From positions 4,774,001 to 4,838,000 of the forward strand of contig OY969712.1 in assembly GCA_963702105.1 (NCBI GenBank): a stretch of 64,000 bases of DNA, written 5' to 3'. Numbering within the stretch: position 1 is the first letter of the stretch; each line of letters starts with the position of its first letter. The DNA comes from ZC4RG20 sp963702105. Lineage in GTDB: Bacteria; Pseudomonadota; Gammaproteobacteria; Steroidobacterales; Rariloculaceae. The notes beneath the pieces were generated by a model. That model was not told where the DNA came from and searched no databases. It was given only the letters and a program-made list of their open reading frames with translations. Both the position numbers and the translations under genes were made by a program. Of the stretch, positions 7,189 to 15,802 are shown piece after piece.

Positions 7189-8226
7189 GTGTCTCGGATA
7201 ATGACGCTTTACAACCATAAGGGCGGCGTCTCTAAGACGACGACCACCTATCTGCTAGCGCATGCCTTGGTCGAGGTGACGGGGAAAAAGGTCCTCGTCG
7301 TAGACGGCGATCCCCAGTGCAATCTGACAGAGCTCTTCCTATTTCAGCAGATCGAAGAGCTAGATGAGAAAGAAGCGGCCGGTGAGACGACACAGCTACC
7401 AGGAACCACCGTTAAGGACGCTCTTTGGCCGCGCCTTGATGGAGAACGTCCGTTTGTCGATGTCGAGGCGATCCAGTTAGTGCAACCGGATGCCAGTGAG
7501 CCGCTATTTGTCTTTCGTGGCGACATCGGACTTAGCGAAGCCGAAGACAGGTTGTCATATGCCCATAGTCAGCGCCTAACGACCGATCTTCATCAAAAGA
7601 GAAACTACGTCGCCGTCCATGACATGCTACGCCGTCTCGGCGAACGCGACGATTTCGGCTTCATTTTAGTAGACGTTGGACCTAGCGCCGGCGCACTCAC
7701 ACGCAGCTTCTTTCTGGCGTGTGATGAGTTCCTTGTTCCGGTCGCACCTGACCGATTCAATTACCAGGCTATAGGTTCGCTCTCGGCGATTCTGGAAAAG
7801 TGGATTGCCGACCACCAACCTGTGATAGCCGACTTCATAAAGCTAAAACTGAATGTTCCTCGGCGCCCCCCGCAGTTCAGAGGACTTGTGATGCAGCGCT
7901 TCCAGCGACATGGAGGTGCTCCGAAGCCGAGCTTCCAGCTGTGGATTGACCGCATTACGGCACGGGCGAGAGAAGACTTGCTCCCTCGGCTTATCGAGTT
8001 CGGTGGAGACGGCGCAGTCTCGAAGCGTTGCATGACTGACCCGGTCGCTGTCACTATCCCGGACTTTGCGAGCCTCGCTCCCATGATGCTCTCAGTTGGA
8101 AAACCGCTATGGCGTTTGACTAAGCAGGAAACTCGGTGGCAAGGGAATGTATGGGAAGACCGATCGAAGGCAATGGAGGAAATTCGTGGTCTATTCTTCG
8201 GTCTTGCGGAGATGGTAGCCAGGTAG
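7189..8226 (+). CDS. ParA-family ATPase paired with a cyclase-like protein
   Basis: 345 residues from GTG 7189 (GGGAG four bases upstream; an upstream in-frame GTG at 7162 lacks a good site). It has a deviant Walker A, NHKGGVSKTTTT (9-20), with Ser where Gly is usual but the signature Lys present. VVDGDPQCNLTE follows as the switch I/A' region, and LVDVGPSAGALTR as switch II. ParA proteins dimerise on ATP and act in DNA or cargo partitioning. Here there is no ParB-like gene or parS-like array beside it. Instead its stop codon abuts the ATG of the cyclase-like gene with no gap. The C-terminal 150 residues are unlike chromosomal ParA. A sensor or switch in a defence module is inferred, as is a stabilisation role for the island. 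Confidence 0.8.
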   Translation: MSRIMTLYNHKGGVSKTTTTYLLAHALVEVTGKKVLVVDGDPQCNLTELFLFQQIEELDEKEAAGETTQLPGTTVKDALWPRLDGERPFVDVEAIQLVQPDASEPLFVFRGDIGLSEAEDRLSYAHSQRLTTDLHQKRNYVAVHDMLRRLGERDDFGFILVDVGPSAGALTRSFFLACDEFLVPVAPDRFNYQAIGSLSAILEKWIADHQPVIADFIKLKLNVPRRPPQFRGLVMQRFQRHGGAPKPSFQLWIDRITARAREDLLPRLIEFGGDGAVSKRCMTDPVAVTIPDFASLAPMMLSVGKPLWRLTKQETRWQGNVWEDRSKAMEEIRGLFFGLAEMVAR

Positions 8227-8922
8227 ATGGCCGTCAGCTGGGAGTACGGAGCCGTCGCATTCTTGGACATCCTCGGATTTGCCGGCTTTGTCGAGGGCGA
8301 CGCCGAATCGGTCTCGCCTAAGCATCTGGAGAGACTGCTTAATTGCCTCGCGGAAGTCAGGTCCACTACCGAAGCCAGCCTTTTCAATCTACGTTCGTTT
8401 TCCGACAGCATTGTCCTCGCGGCAGACCTCGCACCGGAACCAGTGATTAGGCTCCTGGTGTCTGTGGTTGGGCTCCAGAGGACGTTTATCAACCGAGGCG
8501 TTCTAGTTCGCGGTGGCATTGCGCTGGGCAAACATTATGCCGATGCTGAATCGGTGTACTCCCAGGCGCTTGTGCGCGCATTTCGACTTGAGCACGACAA
8601 TGCTCGATTTCCACGAATTCTCTTGGACGATAACCTGTTGGACTGGCTGATGAACGATGAGGAGTGCACATCCGAACTTAGGGAGCAGTTGTCCTCCCTG
8701 CTACTTCGCGACCGCGATGGACAGATCTTCATAAGCTACCTCGATGGGGCTCTAATCGAATCGCACGCGAATCTAATCGACTCATATAATGGGCAGCGAA
8801 TGACCGCTAGCGTGCTCGACAAGGTCCAGTGGCTCGCCCGGTATCACAACTATGTTGCTGAGAGCCTTGGTCACGATCTATTGATTGACGGGCCTCTCGT
8901 CGCCGGCTTTGCGGCGATCTAA
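8227..8922 (+). CDS. Class III nucleotidyl-cyclase-fold protein, candidate signalling enzyme
   Basis: 231 residues, ATG immediately after the stop of the ParA-like gene. The first 135 residues have the layout of class III adenylate/guanylate cyclase domains: a strand ending in Asp14 (VAFLDILGF), a helix, a hairpin with Asp60 (SFSDSIVLAAD), then RGGIALG (95-101) and a helix with Arg120 followed by PRILLD. The two Asp residues fit the metal-binding pair and Arg120 the transition-state Arg; the usual Asn appears to be Val116. The C-terminal 95 residues are a separate helical part. Soluble, no signal or membrane segment. Pycsar systems use cyclases of this fold for anti-phage signalling, but there the partner is not ParA. 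Activity and product are unknown; a pseudo-enzyme is possible. Confidence 0.6.
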   Translation: MAVSWEYGAVAFLDILGFAGFVEGDAESVSPKHLERLLNCLAEVRSTTEASLFNLRSFSDSIVLAADLAPEPVIRLLVSVVGLQRTFINRGVLVRGGIALGKHYADAESVYSQALVRAFRLEHDNARFPRILLDDNLLDWLMNDEECTSELREQLSSLLLRDRDGQIFISYLDGALIESHANLIDSYNGQRMTASVLDKVQWLARYHNYVAESLGHDLLIDGPLVAGFAAI

Positions 8923-9001
8923 AACGGTGCCATGGCCGTGTCGGTCAAAGTCCGGCAACCCGGAAGATACCGAGCAAGGCTAACCGGTTCAAGGCGTTAG
9001 A

Positions 9002-9077
<76 letters not shown>

Positions 9078-9261
9078 ATGCTGGGCGGGACCCCGCCAGC
9101 CCTCCCCGGCAGGGGCGAGTATTAAACCGGCGACCTCCCACCCGAGTCAAGGCGCCGCCGGGGCGTGCAGCCGCCGCTCGGCTTGCCCCGCTTTGACAGC
9201 CGACTCGCCGCCCGGCTAGGCTGGAACGGTTCTACTTGGGGAGCGCGCCCGGCCGCAGGGC

Positions 9262-10545
9262 GTGCGGATTTCGATGGCAAGCGTACCGACCGATCCAGCA
9301 CCGGCCCCACGCGCCGAGACGCTGGCGGAGCGCTACCGGCGCATCCGCGACGCGAGCGTGAGACTGGCCGAGCCGCTCGTGCCCGAGGATCAGGTCGTGC
9401 AGACGATCCCCGAGGTCAGCCCCACGAAGTGGCACCTGGCCCACGTGACCTGGTTCTTCGAGCGCTTCTGCCTCGCCGAGCATGCGCCGGGCTACAAGCT
9501 TCACGACGAGCGGTATCACTACCTATTCAACTCGTACTACTACACCGTCGGCGAGATGTACCGCCGCCCGCAGCGCGGGTTGCTGAGCCGGCCCACCGTC
9601 GCCGAAATCCAGGCCTTCCGCGACGATATCGACGCCGCCATGCTGCGGCTCATCGATGCGCGCGAGGGCGACGAGGCCTTCCGCCTCCTTGTCGAGCTCG
9701 GCCTGAACCACGAGCAGCAGCACCAGGAGCTGCTGCTGACGGATATCAAGCACGTCTTTTTCTCGAACCCGCTGGGCCCTGCCTATGCAACCGGGCCGGC
9801 CGCGCCGCGGACGGTCAGCGCCCCGCTCAAGTTCATCGCGCGCCCCGGGGGCCTGGCGCGGATCGGCACGCAAGGCCGCGACGGCTTCTCGTTCGATAAC
9901 GAGACTCCGCGGCACGAGGTCCTGCTCCGCGAGCACGCGCTCGGTCATCGGCTCGTCACGAACGCCGAATATCGTGAGTTCATCGAGGACGGCGGCTACG
10001 CCGAGCCCGCCCTCTGGCTCTCCGACGGCTGGGCGACGATCCGCGAGGCGGGCTGGAACCGGCCGCTGTGCTGGTCGGAGGACCTCGAGCAGGAGTTCAC
10101 GCTCGGCGGCTGGCGCGAGATCGATCCGGATGCCCCCGTGTGCCACGTGAGCTACTACGAGGCGGACGCGTTCGCGCGCTGGGCCGGCGCGCGGCTGCCC
10201 ACGGAGCCCGAGTGGGAGAGCGCGGCGGCGGAGCAGCCGGTCTCCGGCAACTTTCTCGACACGGGCGCCCTGCATCCGGCGTCCGCAGGCGAGCGTCGAG
10301 GGCTCACGCAGCTCTTTGGCGACGTCTGGGAGTGGACGGCGTCGCCGTACGCGCCCTACCCCGGCTTCAAGCCGTTGGCGGGCTCGCTCGGCGAGTACAA
10401 CGGCAAGTTCATGTGCAATCAGATGGTCGTGCGCGGCGGGTCGGCCGTGACCTGGCGCGAGCACGTGCGCCCGACGTACCGGAGCTTCTTTTATCCCAAG
10501 GATCGCTGGCAATTGCTGGGTTTCAGGTTGGCCAAGGACCCTTGA
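9262..10545 (+). CDS. egtB: Ergothioneine biosynthesis sulfoxide synthase EgtB
   Basis: 427 residues from GTG 9262; an in-frame ATG at 9274 is an alternative start. EgtB is a non-haem iron enzyme that couples a thiol substrate to hercynine with O2. The N-terminal DinB-like domain supplies the iron ligands: His61 in KWHLAHVTWFFE and His150/His154 in LNHEQQHQE. The C-terminal FGE-sulfatase-like domain (about 195-425) includes VSYYEADAFARWAGARLPTE and the GDVWEWTASPY element. It is followed 52 bases later by egtD, so the two probably form one operon making the antioxidant ergothioneine. No egtA, egtC or egtE is visible, so the thiol donor (gamma-glutamylcysteine or cysteine) cannot be decided. 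Confidence 0.92.
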   Translation: MRISMASVPTDPAPAPRAETLAERYRRIRDASVRLAEPLVPEDQVVQTIPEVSPTKWHLAHVTWFFERFCLAEHAPGYKLHDERYHYLFNSYYYTVGEMYRRPQRGLLSRPTVAEIQAFRDDIDAAMLRLIDAREGDEAFRLLVELGLNHEQQHQELLLTDIKHVFFSNPLGPAYATGPAAPRTVSAPLKFIARPGGLARIGTQGRDGFSFDNETPRHEVLLREHALGHRLVTNAEYREFIEDGGYAEPALWLSDGWATIREAGWNRPLCWSEDLEQEFTLGGWREIDPDAPVCHVSYYEADAFARWAGARLPTEPEWESAAAEQPVSGNFLDTGALHPASAGERRGLTQLFGDVWEWTASPYAPYPGFKPLAGSLGEYNGKFMCNQMVVRGGSAVTWREHVRPTYRSFFYPKDRWQLLGFRLAKDP

Positions 10546-10597
10546 GCGCCGGGCTCCGGAGGCGCGCGGGGAAACGACAAGACAAGGAACGAAGGCC

Positions 10598-11584
10598 ATG
10601 AGCAAATCGAAAGGCGGCGCGCTGCCCGAGCTCGCGACCGCAAACGACGCGGCGCCCGACGTCGCGGACGACGAGGAGGAGATCCTCGCGGGCCTCGAGG
10701 CCCCGCAGAAGCGCATCTCGCCGAAGTATTTCTACGACGAGCGCGGCTCGGAGCTCTTCGACGAGATCTGCGCGCTGCCGGAGTACTACCCGACGCGCAC
10801 CGAGCTCAAGATCATGGATGCCCATCTCACGGAGATCGCAGGGCTCGTCGGCCCGCGCGCAGCCGTCATCGAATTCGGAGCGGGCTCAAACGTCAAGGTC
10901 CGCCAGCTGCTCGACGCGCTCGATGCGCCGGCCGCCTATGTGCCCGTCGAGATCTCCGCCGACTACCTCGTGAAGCAGGCCGAGGACCTGGCGCGCGATT
11001 ATCCGAACGTGCACATCCAGCCGGTGTTCGCGGATTTCACGCAGCCGTTCGAGCTGCCGCGCCACCCGATCGAGCCGGAGCGCAATCTCGTATTCTTCCC
11101 GGGCTCGACGATCGGCAACTTCACGCGCAACGAGGCCGAGGACCTGCTGCGCGTGATGCGGGCAGAGGCCAAGCCGGACGGCGCGCTGCTGATCGGCGTG
11201 GACCTCAAGAAGGATCCGGCGATCATTCGCGCGGCCTACAACGACGCGCGCGGCATCACGGCGGAGTTCAACCTCAACGTGCTGCGCCGGCTCAACCGCG
11301 AGCTCGGCGCGGACTTTCGGCTCGACCGGTTCCGCCACGAGGCCGTTTACGACGAGGCGGCGGGCCGCGTCGAGATGCGCCTCGTGAGCCTCGAGGACCA
11401 GATCGCGGCGGTCGCGGGCCACGCCCTGCGGTTCGCCGAGGGCGAGTTCATCATCACGGAGTATTCTCACAAGTACTCGCTCGAAGGCTTCCGGGCGCTC
11501 GCGCGGCGGGCCGGCTTCGTGCCGGAACGGGCATGGACGGACGAGCGGTCGCTGTTCAGCGTCCACTATATGAGGGCGGCATAG
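10598..11584 (+). CDS. egtD: L-histidine N-alpha-methyltransferase EgtD
   Basis: 328 residues, ATG 10598 after AAGGAACG. EgtD trimethylates histidine to hercynine using S-adenosylmethionine, the first step of ergothioneine synthesis. Typical segments: KYFYDERGSELFDEICALP near residue 43, the IEFGAGSNVK SAM-binding loop, PVEISADYL and FFPGSTIGNF, and the C-terminal EYSHKYSLEGF block. The length matches the family. The preceding egtB supplies the next step. The first 30 residues are a low-complexity acidic lead. No obvious regulation is visible in the 52-base gap, which supports co-transcription. Confidence 0.93.
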   Translation: MSKSKGGALPELATANDAAPDVADDEEEILAGLEAPQKRISPKYFYDERGSELFDEICALPEYYPTRTELKIMDAHLTEIAGLVGPRAAVIEFGAGSNVKVRQLLDALDAPAAYVPVEISADYLVKQAEDLARDYPNVHIQPVFADFTQPFELPRHPIEPERNLVFFPGSTIGNFTRNEAEDLLRVMRAEAKPDGALLIGVDLKKDPAIIRAAYNDARGITAEFNLNVLRRLNRELGADFRLDRFRHEAVYDEAAGRVEMRLVSLEDQIAAVAGHALRFAEGEFIITEYSHKYSLEGFRALARRAGFVPERAWTDERSLFSVHYMRAA

Positions 11585-11672
11585 CGACACGGAGTGGAAG
11601 AGCCACAGGGCCTAAGTGGGGGCGGCCGGCCGCCTCGAGCGGGTCCGGTGGCCGGCTTATGATGGGGGGAAC

Positions 11673-13622
11673 ATGAACAACGAAAAGCGGTACCCCGTTC
11701 CGAAGGAGTGGGCGGAGCGGGCCTTCATCGACCGGGCGAAGTACGAGTCCCTGTACAAGGCTTCCGTCGAGAACCCGGAGGCGTTCTGGCGCGAGCAGGC
11801 CCAGCGTATCGACTGGATCGAGCCGTTCCACGAGGTCAAGGACGTCTCCTACGACGCGGACGACCTGCACATCCGCTGGTTCGCCGACGGGAAGCTCAAC
11901 GTTTCGGCGAACTGCCTCGACCGACACCTGGCCGCGCGCGGCGACCAGACGGCGATCATCTGGGAGCCCGACGATCCGAGCGAGCCTTCGCGCCGCATCA
12001 CGTACCGTGAGCTCTATGAGCAGGTCTGCCGCTTCGCGAATGCGCTCAAAGCGCTCGGCGTCGCGCGCGGCGACCGCGTGACCATCTACATGCCGATGAT
12101 CCCGGAGACGGCCGTCGCGATGCTGGCCTGCGCGCGTATCGGCGCGATCCACTCGGTGGTGTTCGCGGGCTTCTCGCCCGAGGCGCTGCGGGGCCGCATC
12201 GAGGACTGCGACTCGAACATCGTGATCACGGCCGACGAAGGACTGCGCGGCGGCAAGCACGTGCCGCTCAAGGCGAACGTCGACGAGGCGCTCGCCCATC
12301 TGATGGATACGGAGGTGGACGCGGTCGTCGTCGTGCGGCGCACGGGTGCGGCGGTCGGCTGGCAGGACGGGCGCGATCACTGGTATCACGAGATCACGCT
12401 CGCGGCGCCGGCAGAGTGCGCGCCGGCGGTCATGGGTGCCGAGGACCCGCTGTTCATTCTGTATACCTCGGGCTCGACGGGCCGGCCCAAGGGCGTGCTG
12501 CATACGACGGGCGGTTACCTCGTCTACGTCTCGCTCACGCATCAGTACGTCTTCGATTATCACGAGGGCGATATCTTCTGGTGCGCCGCCGACGTCGGTT
12601 GGGTCACTGGCCACAGTTACATCGTCTATGCGCCGCTCGCGAACGGCGCAACCGAGATCATGTTCGAGGGCGTACCGAACTACCCGGATGCGAGCCGCCT
12701 CTGGCAGGTCGCCGACAAGCACGGCGTGAACATCCTCTACATGGCGCCGACGGCGATCCGCGCGCTCATGCGCGAGGGGGACGGGCCCGTGAAGCAGTGC
12801 TCGCGCAAGAGTCTGAAGCTGCTCGGCACGGTCGGCGAGCCGATCAACCCGGAGGCCTGGGAGTGGTATTACCGCGTCGTCGGCGAGACGCGGTGCCCCA
12901 TCGTCGACACGTGGTGGCAGACGGAGACGGGCGGCATGCTCATCACGCCGCTGCCGGGCGCGACGGACCTCAAGCCAGGCTCGGCGACGAAGCCGTTCTT
13001 CGGTATACGGCCCGCGCTCGTCGATGCGGAGGGCAGGATTCTCGAGGGCGAGGCGCACGGCAACCTCGTGCTGCTCGACAGCTGGCCCGGGCAGATGCGC
13101 ACGGTTTATGGCGATCACCAGCGCTTCGTGGAAACCTACTTCACGCAGTTTCCCGGCATGTATTTCACCGGCGACGGCGCGCGGCGCGACGCGGACGGCG
13201 ACTACTGGATCACGGGGCGCGTGGACGACGTGATCAACGTCTCGGGCCACCGGCTCGGCACGGCCGAGGTCGAGAGCGCGCTCGTCGCGCACACGGTCGT
13301 CGCGGAGGCCGCGGTCGTAGGCTTTCCGCACGATATCAAGGGCCAGGGCATCTACGCGTACGTGACGCTCGTCGCGGGGCACGAGCCGAGCGAGGAGCTG
13401 CGCGTCGAGCTCACTGAATGGGTGCGCAAGGAGATCGGGCCCATCGCGAGCCCGGATTTCATTCAGTGGGCGCCGAGTCTGCCGAAGACGCGGTCGGGGA
13501 AGATCATGCGAAGGATTCTGCGCAGGGTCGCCGCGGACGACTTCGGCGACCTCGGGGATACCTCGACGCTCGCCGATCCTGGAGTCGTGGAGGACTTGAT
13601 CGAGAATCGGCGGAAGCGGTAA
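11673..13622 (+). CDS. acs: Acetyl-coenzyme A synthetase
   Basis: 649 residues. The ATG at 11673 directly follows GGGGGA; an in-frame upstream ATG at 11616 is less likely. It converts acetate, ATP and CoA to acetyl-CoA through acetyl-AMP. Seen are the nucleotide-binding loop YTSGSTGRPKGV, the DTWWQTETGG motif, DVINVSGHR, and the C-terminal KTRSGKIMRR with the catalytic Lys that is acetylated in this family. Length is as expected. The gene ends at an inverted pair of the GGGGTCAGAGCCC repeat, which probably terminates transcription from both sides, since the next gene converges. Confidence 0.95.
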   Translation: MNNEKRYPVPKEWAERAFIDRAKYESLYKASVENPEAFWREQAQRIDWIEPFHEVKDVSYDADDLHIRWFADGKLNVSANCLDRHLAARGDQTAIIWEPDDPSEPSRRITYRELYEQVCRFANALKALGVARGDRVTIYMPMIPETAVAMLACARIGAIHSVVFAGFSPEALRGRIEDCDSNIVITADEGLRGGKHVPLKANVDEALAHLMDTEVDAVVVVRRTGAAVGWQDGRDHWYHEITLAAPAECAPAVMGAEDPLFILYTSGSTGRPKGVLHTTGGYLVYVSLTHQYVFDYHEGDIFWCAADVGWVTGHSYIVYAPLANGATEIMFEGVPNYPDASRLWQVADKHGVNILYMAPTAIRALMREGDGPVKQCSRKSLKLLGTVGEPINPEAWEWYYRVVGETRCPIVDTWWQTETGGMLITPLPGATDLKPGSATKPFFGIRPALVDAEGRILEGEAHGNLVLLDSWPGQMRTVYGDHQRFVETYFTQFPGMYFTGDGARRDADGDYWITGRVDDVINVSGHRLGTAEVESALVAHTVVAEAAVVGFPHDIKGQGIYAYVTLVAGHEPSEELRVELTEWVRKEIGPIASPDFIQWAPSLPKTRSGKIMRRILRRVAADDFGDLGDTSTLADPGVVEDLIENRRKR

Positions 13623-13720
13623 GAAGAAAAAAAAGGGGTCAGAGCCCTTTTTCGATCGCCCGCGCGTCAGTACCTGATGCAGTCGGCCGAAAAAGGGCTC
13701 TGACCCCTTTTTTTCTTCTT
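13621..13720. repeat. Inverted pair of GGGGTCAGAGCCC repeats
   Basis: A copy with flanking A and T runs at 13629-13654 and an inverted copy at 13688-13715. Including the outer AAGAAGA/TCTTCTT, the two arms (13621-13653 and 13688-13720) are inverted repeats of about 33 bases around a 34-base spacer. Each copy alone is an AAAAAGGG...CCCTTTTT hairpin. It lies between the convergent acs and yggX genes, so a bidirectional terminator role is plausible. Confidence 0.85.
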
Positions 13721-13722
13721 CC

Positions 13723-13989
13723 TCACTCCGGCCGAAACTCCGGCGGCCTCTCCGACCCTTCCCCGAAAAAGAACTTCTGCATTTCCTTCTCGAGAAACGC
13801 GCGCGCCTTCGGCTCGACGGGCGAGAGCCGATACTCGTTGATGAGCATGGTCTGGTGCGCGAGCCAGCGCTGCCAGGCGACCTTGGAGACGTTCTCGTAG
13901 ATGCGCCGGCCAAGCTCGCCGGGATAAGGCGGGCGGTCGAGCCCCTCGGCCTCGGCGCCGAGCACCACGCAATGTACCGTTCTCGTCAC
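13723..13989 (-). CDS. yggX: Fe(2+)-trafficking / oxidative damage protection protein YggX
   Basis: 88 residues, the full family length. Typical sequence: VHCVVLGAEAEGLDRPPYPG at the N-terminus with the conserved Cys, GRRIYENVSKVAWQRWLAHQ, MLINEYRLSP, and an FFFGEG element near the end. YggX limits oxidative damage to iron-sulfur proteins. Its ATG overlaps the mutY stop by four bases (ATGA), the same yggX-mutY pairing found in many gammaproteobacteria; MutY itself is an Fe-S enzyme. Confidence 0.95.
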   Translation of the reverse strand: MTRTVHCVVLGAEAEGLDRPPYPGELGRRIYENVSKVAWQRWLAHQTMLINEYRLSPVEPKARAFLEKEMQKFFFGEGSERPPEFRPE

Positions 13990-15101
13990 GCTCCCTCCTC
14001 CGTCGCTTCGCGCCGGCCCGCGTGCTCGAGGCTGCGCAGCAGCGCGAGAATGGGTGCCGCGATGCCGACCGCGGTGGCAGACCCGGCGTTATACCAAAGC
14101 CGATTCCCCGAATCCATGATCGCCCGAGGCGCCTCGGCGAGCCGCACGAGCACGGGATCGAGCTCGAGATCGAAGTGCGTGAACGCGTGCTCGATGCGCG
14201 GGAGCGGCTCGGCGGACGCCGCCCGGGCAGCGCACCGCGAGCGGGTCCACTCGAGCGCATCGTCGCCCTCGCCGAGCTCGGGCAGGCTGAAGAGCCCGCC
14301 CCAGATGCCGGCCGCCGGCCGCCGCTCGAGCAGCACGCGCCCCTCCGCGTCCACGACGACGAGCACCGTGCTGCGCCGTCGCGGCCGATCGCGCTTCGGC
14401 CGCGGCACCGGCAGACGCGCCTGGATGCCGAGGCGGCATGCCCGGCAGCCGGCCGCGATCGGGCAGACCGTGCAGGCCGGCCGCGAGCGCGTGCAGAGCG
14501 TCGCGCCGAGATCCATGACGGCCTGCGTGTAGTCGGCAACGCGGCTGTGCGGCGTATGCGCCTCCGCGTGCGCCCACAGCGCCTGCTCGACCTCGCGCCG
14601 CCCGGGCCAGCCCTCGAGCGCGTGATAGCGCGCGAGCACACGCTTGACGTTGCCGTCGAGAATCGCGTGACGCGCACCGCGCGAGAGCGCGAGTATCGCG
14701 CCGGCCGTCGAGCGCCCGATGCCGGGCAACGACTGCAGCGCCTCCATGTCTTCGGGCAGCTCACCCCCGAAGCGCTCGAGGGCGACGCGAGCGGCCCGGT
14801 GCAGATTTCGCGCTCGCGCGTAGTAGCCGAGCCCGGACCAGAGCGCGAGCACCTCGTCGAGCTCCGCGGCCGCGAGCGAAACGAGCTTCGGAAACCGGGC
14901 CGTGAAGCGCTCGAAGTAAGGGATGACCGTTGCGACCTGCGTCTGCTGGAGCATGACCTCCGAGACCCAGACGAAGTAAGGGCTGCGGTCGCGCTGCCAC
15001 GGCAGGTCGTGCCGGCCGCAGCGGTCGTACCACTCGAGCAGCGAGGAGGCGATCGTGGGGTCGTCCGGCGGCGGCGCACCGTCCGCTTGCGGCCCGCTCA
15101 A
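13986..15101 (-). CDS. mutY: A/G-specific adenine DNA glycosylase MutY
   Basis: 371 residues. MutY removes adenine mispaired with 8-oxoguanine. Visible are VMLQQTQVATVIPYFERF with the catalytic Glu, the helix-hairpin-helix LPGIGRSTAGAI, LDGNVKRVLAR with the catalytic Asp, and the 4Fe-4S ligands in CTRSRPACTVCPIAAGC. A C-terminal Nudix-like 8-oxoG recognition domain (about 235-365) follows. It overlaps the SRPBCC gene upstream and yggX downstream by four bases each. The genome segment also carries mutM, so two branches of the GO repair system are present. Confidence 0.95.
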   Translation of the reverse strand: MSGPQADGAPPPDDPTIASSLLEWYDRCGRHDLPWQRDRSPYFVWVSEVMLQQTQVATVIPYFERFTARFPKLVSLAAAELDEVLALWSGLGYYARARNLHRAARVALERFGGELPEDMEALQSLPGIGRSTAGAILALSRGARHAILDGNVKRVLARYHALEGWPGRREVEQALWAHAEAHTPHSRVADYTQAVMDLGATLCTRSRPACTVCPIAAGCRACRLGIQARLPVPRPKRDRPRRRSTVLVVVDAEGRVLLERRPAAGIWGGLFSLPELGEGDDALEWTRSRCAARAASAEPLPRIEHAFTHFDLELDPVLVRLAEAPRAIMDSGNRLWYNAGSATAVGIAAPILALLRSLEHAGRREATEEGA

Positions 15102-15802
15102 TGCCCGCCGTCCCGGTCCGCGCTCAAGCCGCCCGGCTTCGCGGCCGCCGCGTCGTGCGCGAGCCGCTCGATGTTCGCGAGCGCGTGCTTACCGCCGGAC
15201 AGGAAGCGCTTCTTGAGCACCCACGTCCCGACGAGGGGCGGGACGCCGAACTTCGGCTCCATGGTGAGCCGATACGTGACCTCGGTCCCCTCGCCCATTG
15301 CCTTCAGAGTCCACTCCGAACGACTGTACTTGAAGTCGCTGCGATCGGGGAGCGCGTCGGTCTCGATGTGGTTCGGCGCCTCGACCATGAGCCGCGAAAC
15401 TCGTTTCATGTCGCGGCAGAAAAACAGGACGCAGCCGTGCACGACCGTGTACACGAGCGGGGTGCCGTCGGCCGCGTGCCCGGCATAACCGCTGTCTTTG
15501 TAGACCGGCGAGATGCGCTCGTACGCGTCGTCGCCGAAGTCCGTGAGCACGTCGTAGACATTCCGGACGGGGGCATCGAGATACGTGTGCGCGACGAGAC
15601 GGAAGCGATGATGGTGGTGCGAGACGTGGAGATCGCGGATCTCGGCCGACGTCGCGGGCCCCGGGTTCGCCGCGCCGAGGACGGCGGCGCCGAGCGGGGC
15701 TGCGAGCACGAACCGACGCGGGCCGGATCGACGGCGGCGGGCCGGGGCGGCGTCACCGCGCCCGAAGGGGCTTCCTTTGCCTGTCGATCCGTATCCCTTC
15801 AA
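15098..15802 (-). CDS. SRPBCC/START-like protein with N-terminal export signal
   Basis: 234 residues. After a basic stretch (residues 22-30, RRRRSGPRR) comes a hydrophobic segment FVLAAPLGAAVLGAA that could be a Tat- or Sec-type signal. The rest resembles polyketide cyclase/START proteins: a His-rich strand, TYLDAPVRNVYDVLTDF, and a late VTYRLTMEPKFGVPP strand. These fold as a helix-grip that binds hydrophobic ligands. It sits between the AsmA-like gene and mutY with four-base overlaps on both sides, so it is co-expressed with them. An envelope lipid-handling role next to AsmA is an inference. Confidence 0.75.
   Translation of the reverse strand: MKGYGSTGKGSPFGRGDAAPARRRRSGPRRFVLAAPLGAAVLGAANPGPATSAEIRDLHVSHHHHRFRLVAHTYLDAPVRNVYDVLTDFGDDAYERISPVYKDSGYAGHAADGTPLVYTVVHGCVLFFCRDMKRVSRLMVEAPNHIETDALPDRSDFKYSRSEWTLKAMGEGTEVTYRLTMEPKFGVPPLVGTWVLKKRFLSGGKHALANIERLAHDAAAAKPGGLSADRDGGH

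Larger units (their letters stand above)
1..9001. mobile_element. tRNA-Phe-associated integrative island, left end outside window
   Basis: Everything left of the tRNA-Phe gene differs from the rest of the window. It holds a phage-satellite style replication module on the minus strand (AlpA-like regulator, primase-polymerase/RepA-helicase, iterons, small unknown genes) and a defence-type cargo on the plus strand (methyltransferase, Vsr, nuclease candidate, ParA-like ATPase, cyclase-like protein). The cargo is visibly less GC-rich than the backbone. The right border is inferred from the intact 3' end of the tRNA at 9002, a classic target of tyrosine recombinases. No integrase and no second copy of the tRNA 3' end is seen in the window, so the left att site and the integrase are presumably beyond position 1 or lost. 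Exact boundaries are inference. Confidence 0.7.

Noticed and set aside
7189..8226. Plasmid partition locus (parAB)
   Set aside because: There is no ParB-like gene and no parS-like repeats next to it; the only coupled partner is the cyclase-like gene.
11556..13913. 785-codon minus-strand open frame
   Set aside because: Antisense to acs, with Arg/Ala/Asp-rich composition and no recognisable domain.
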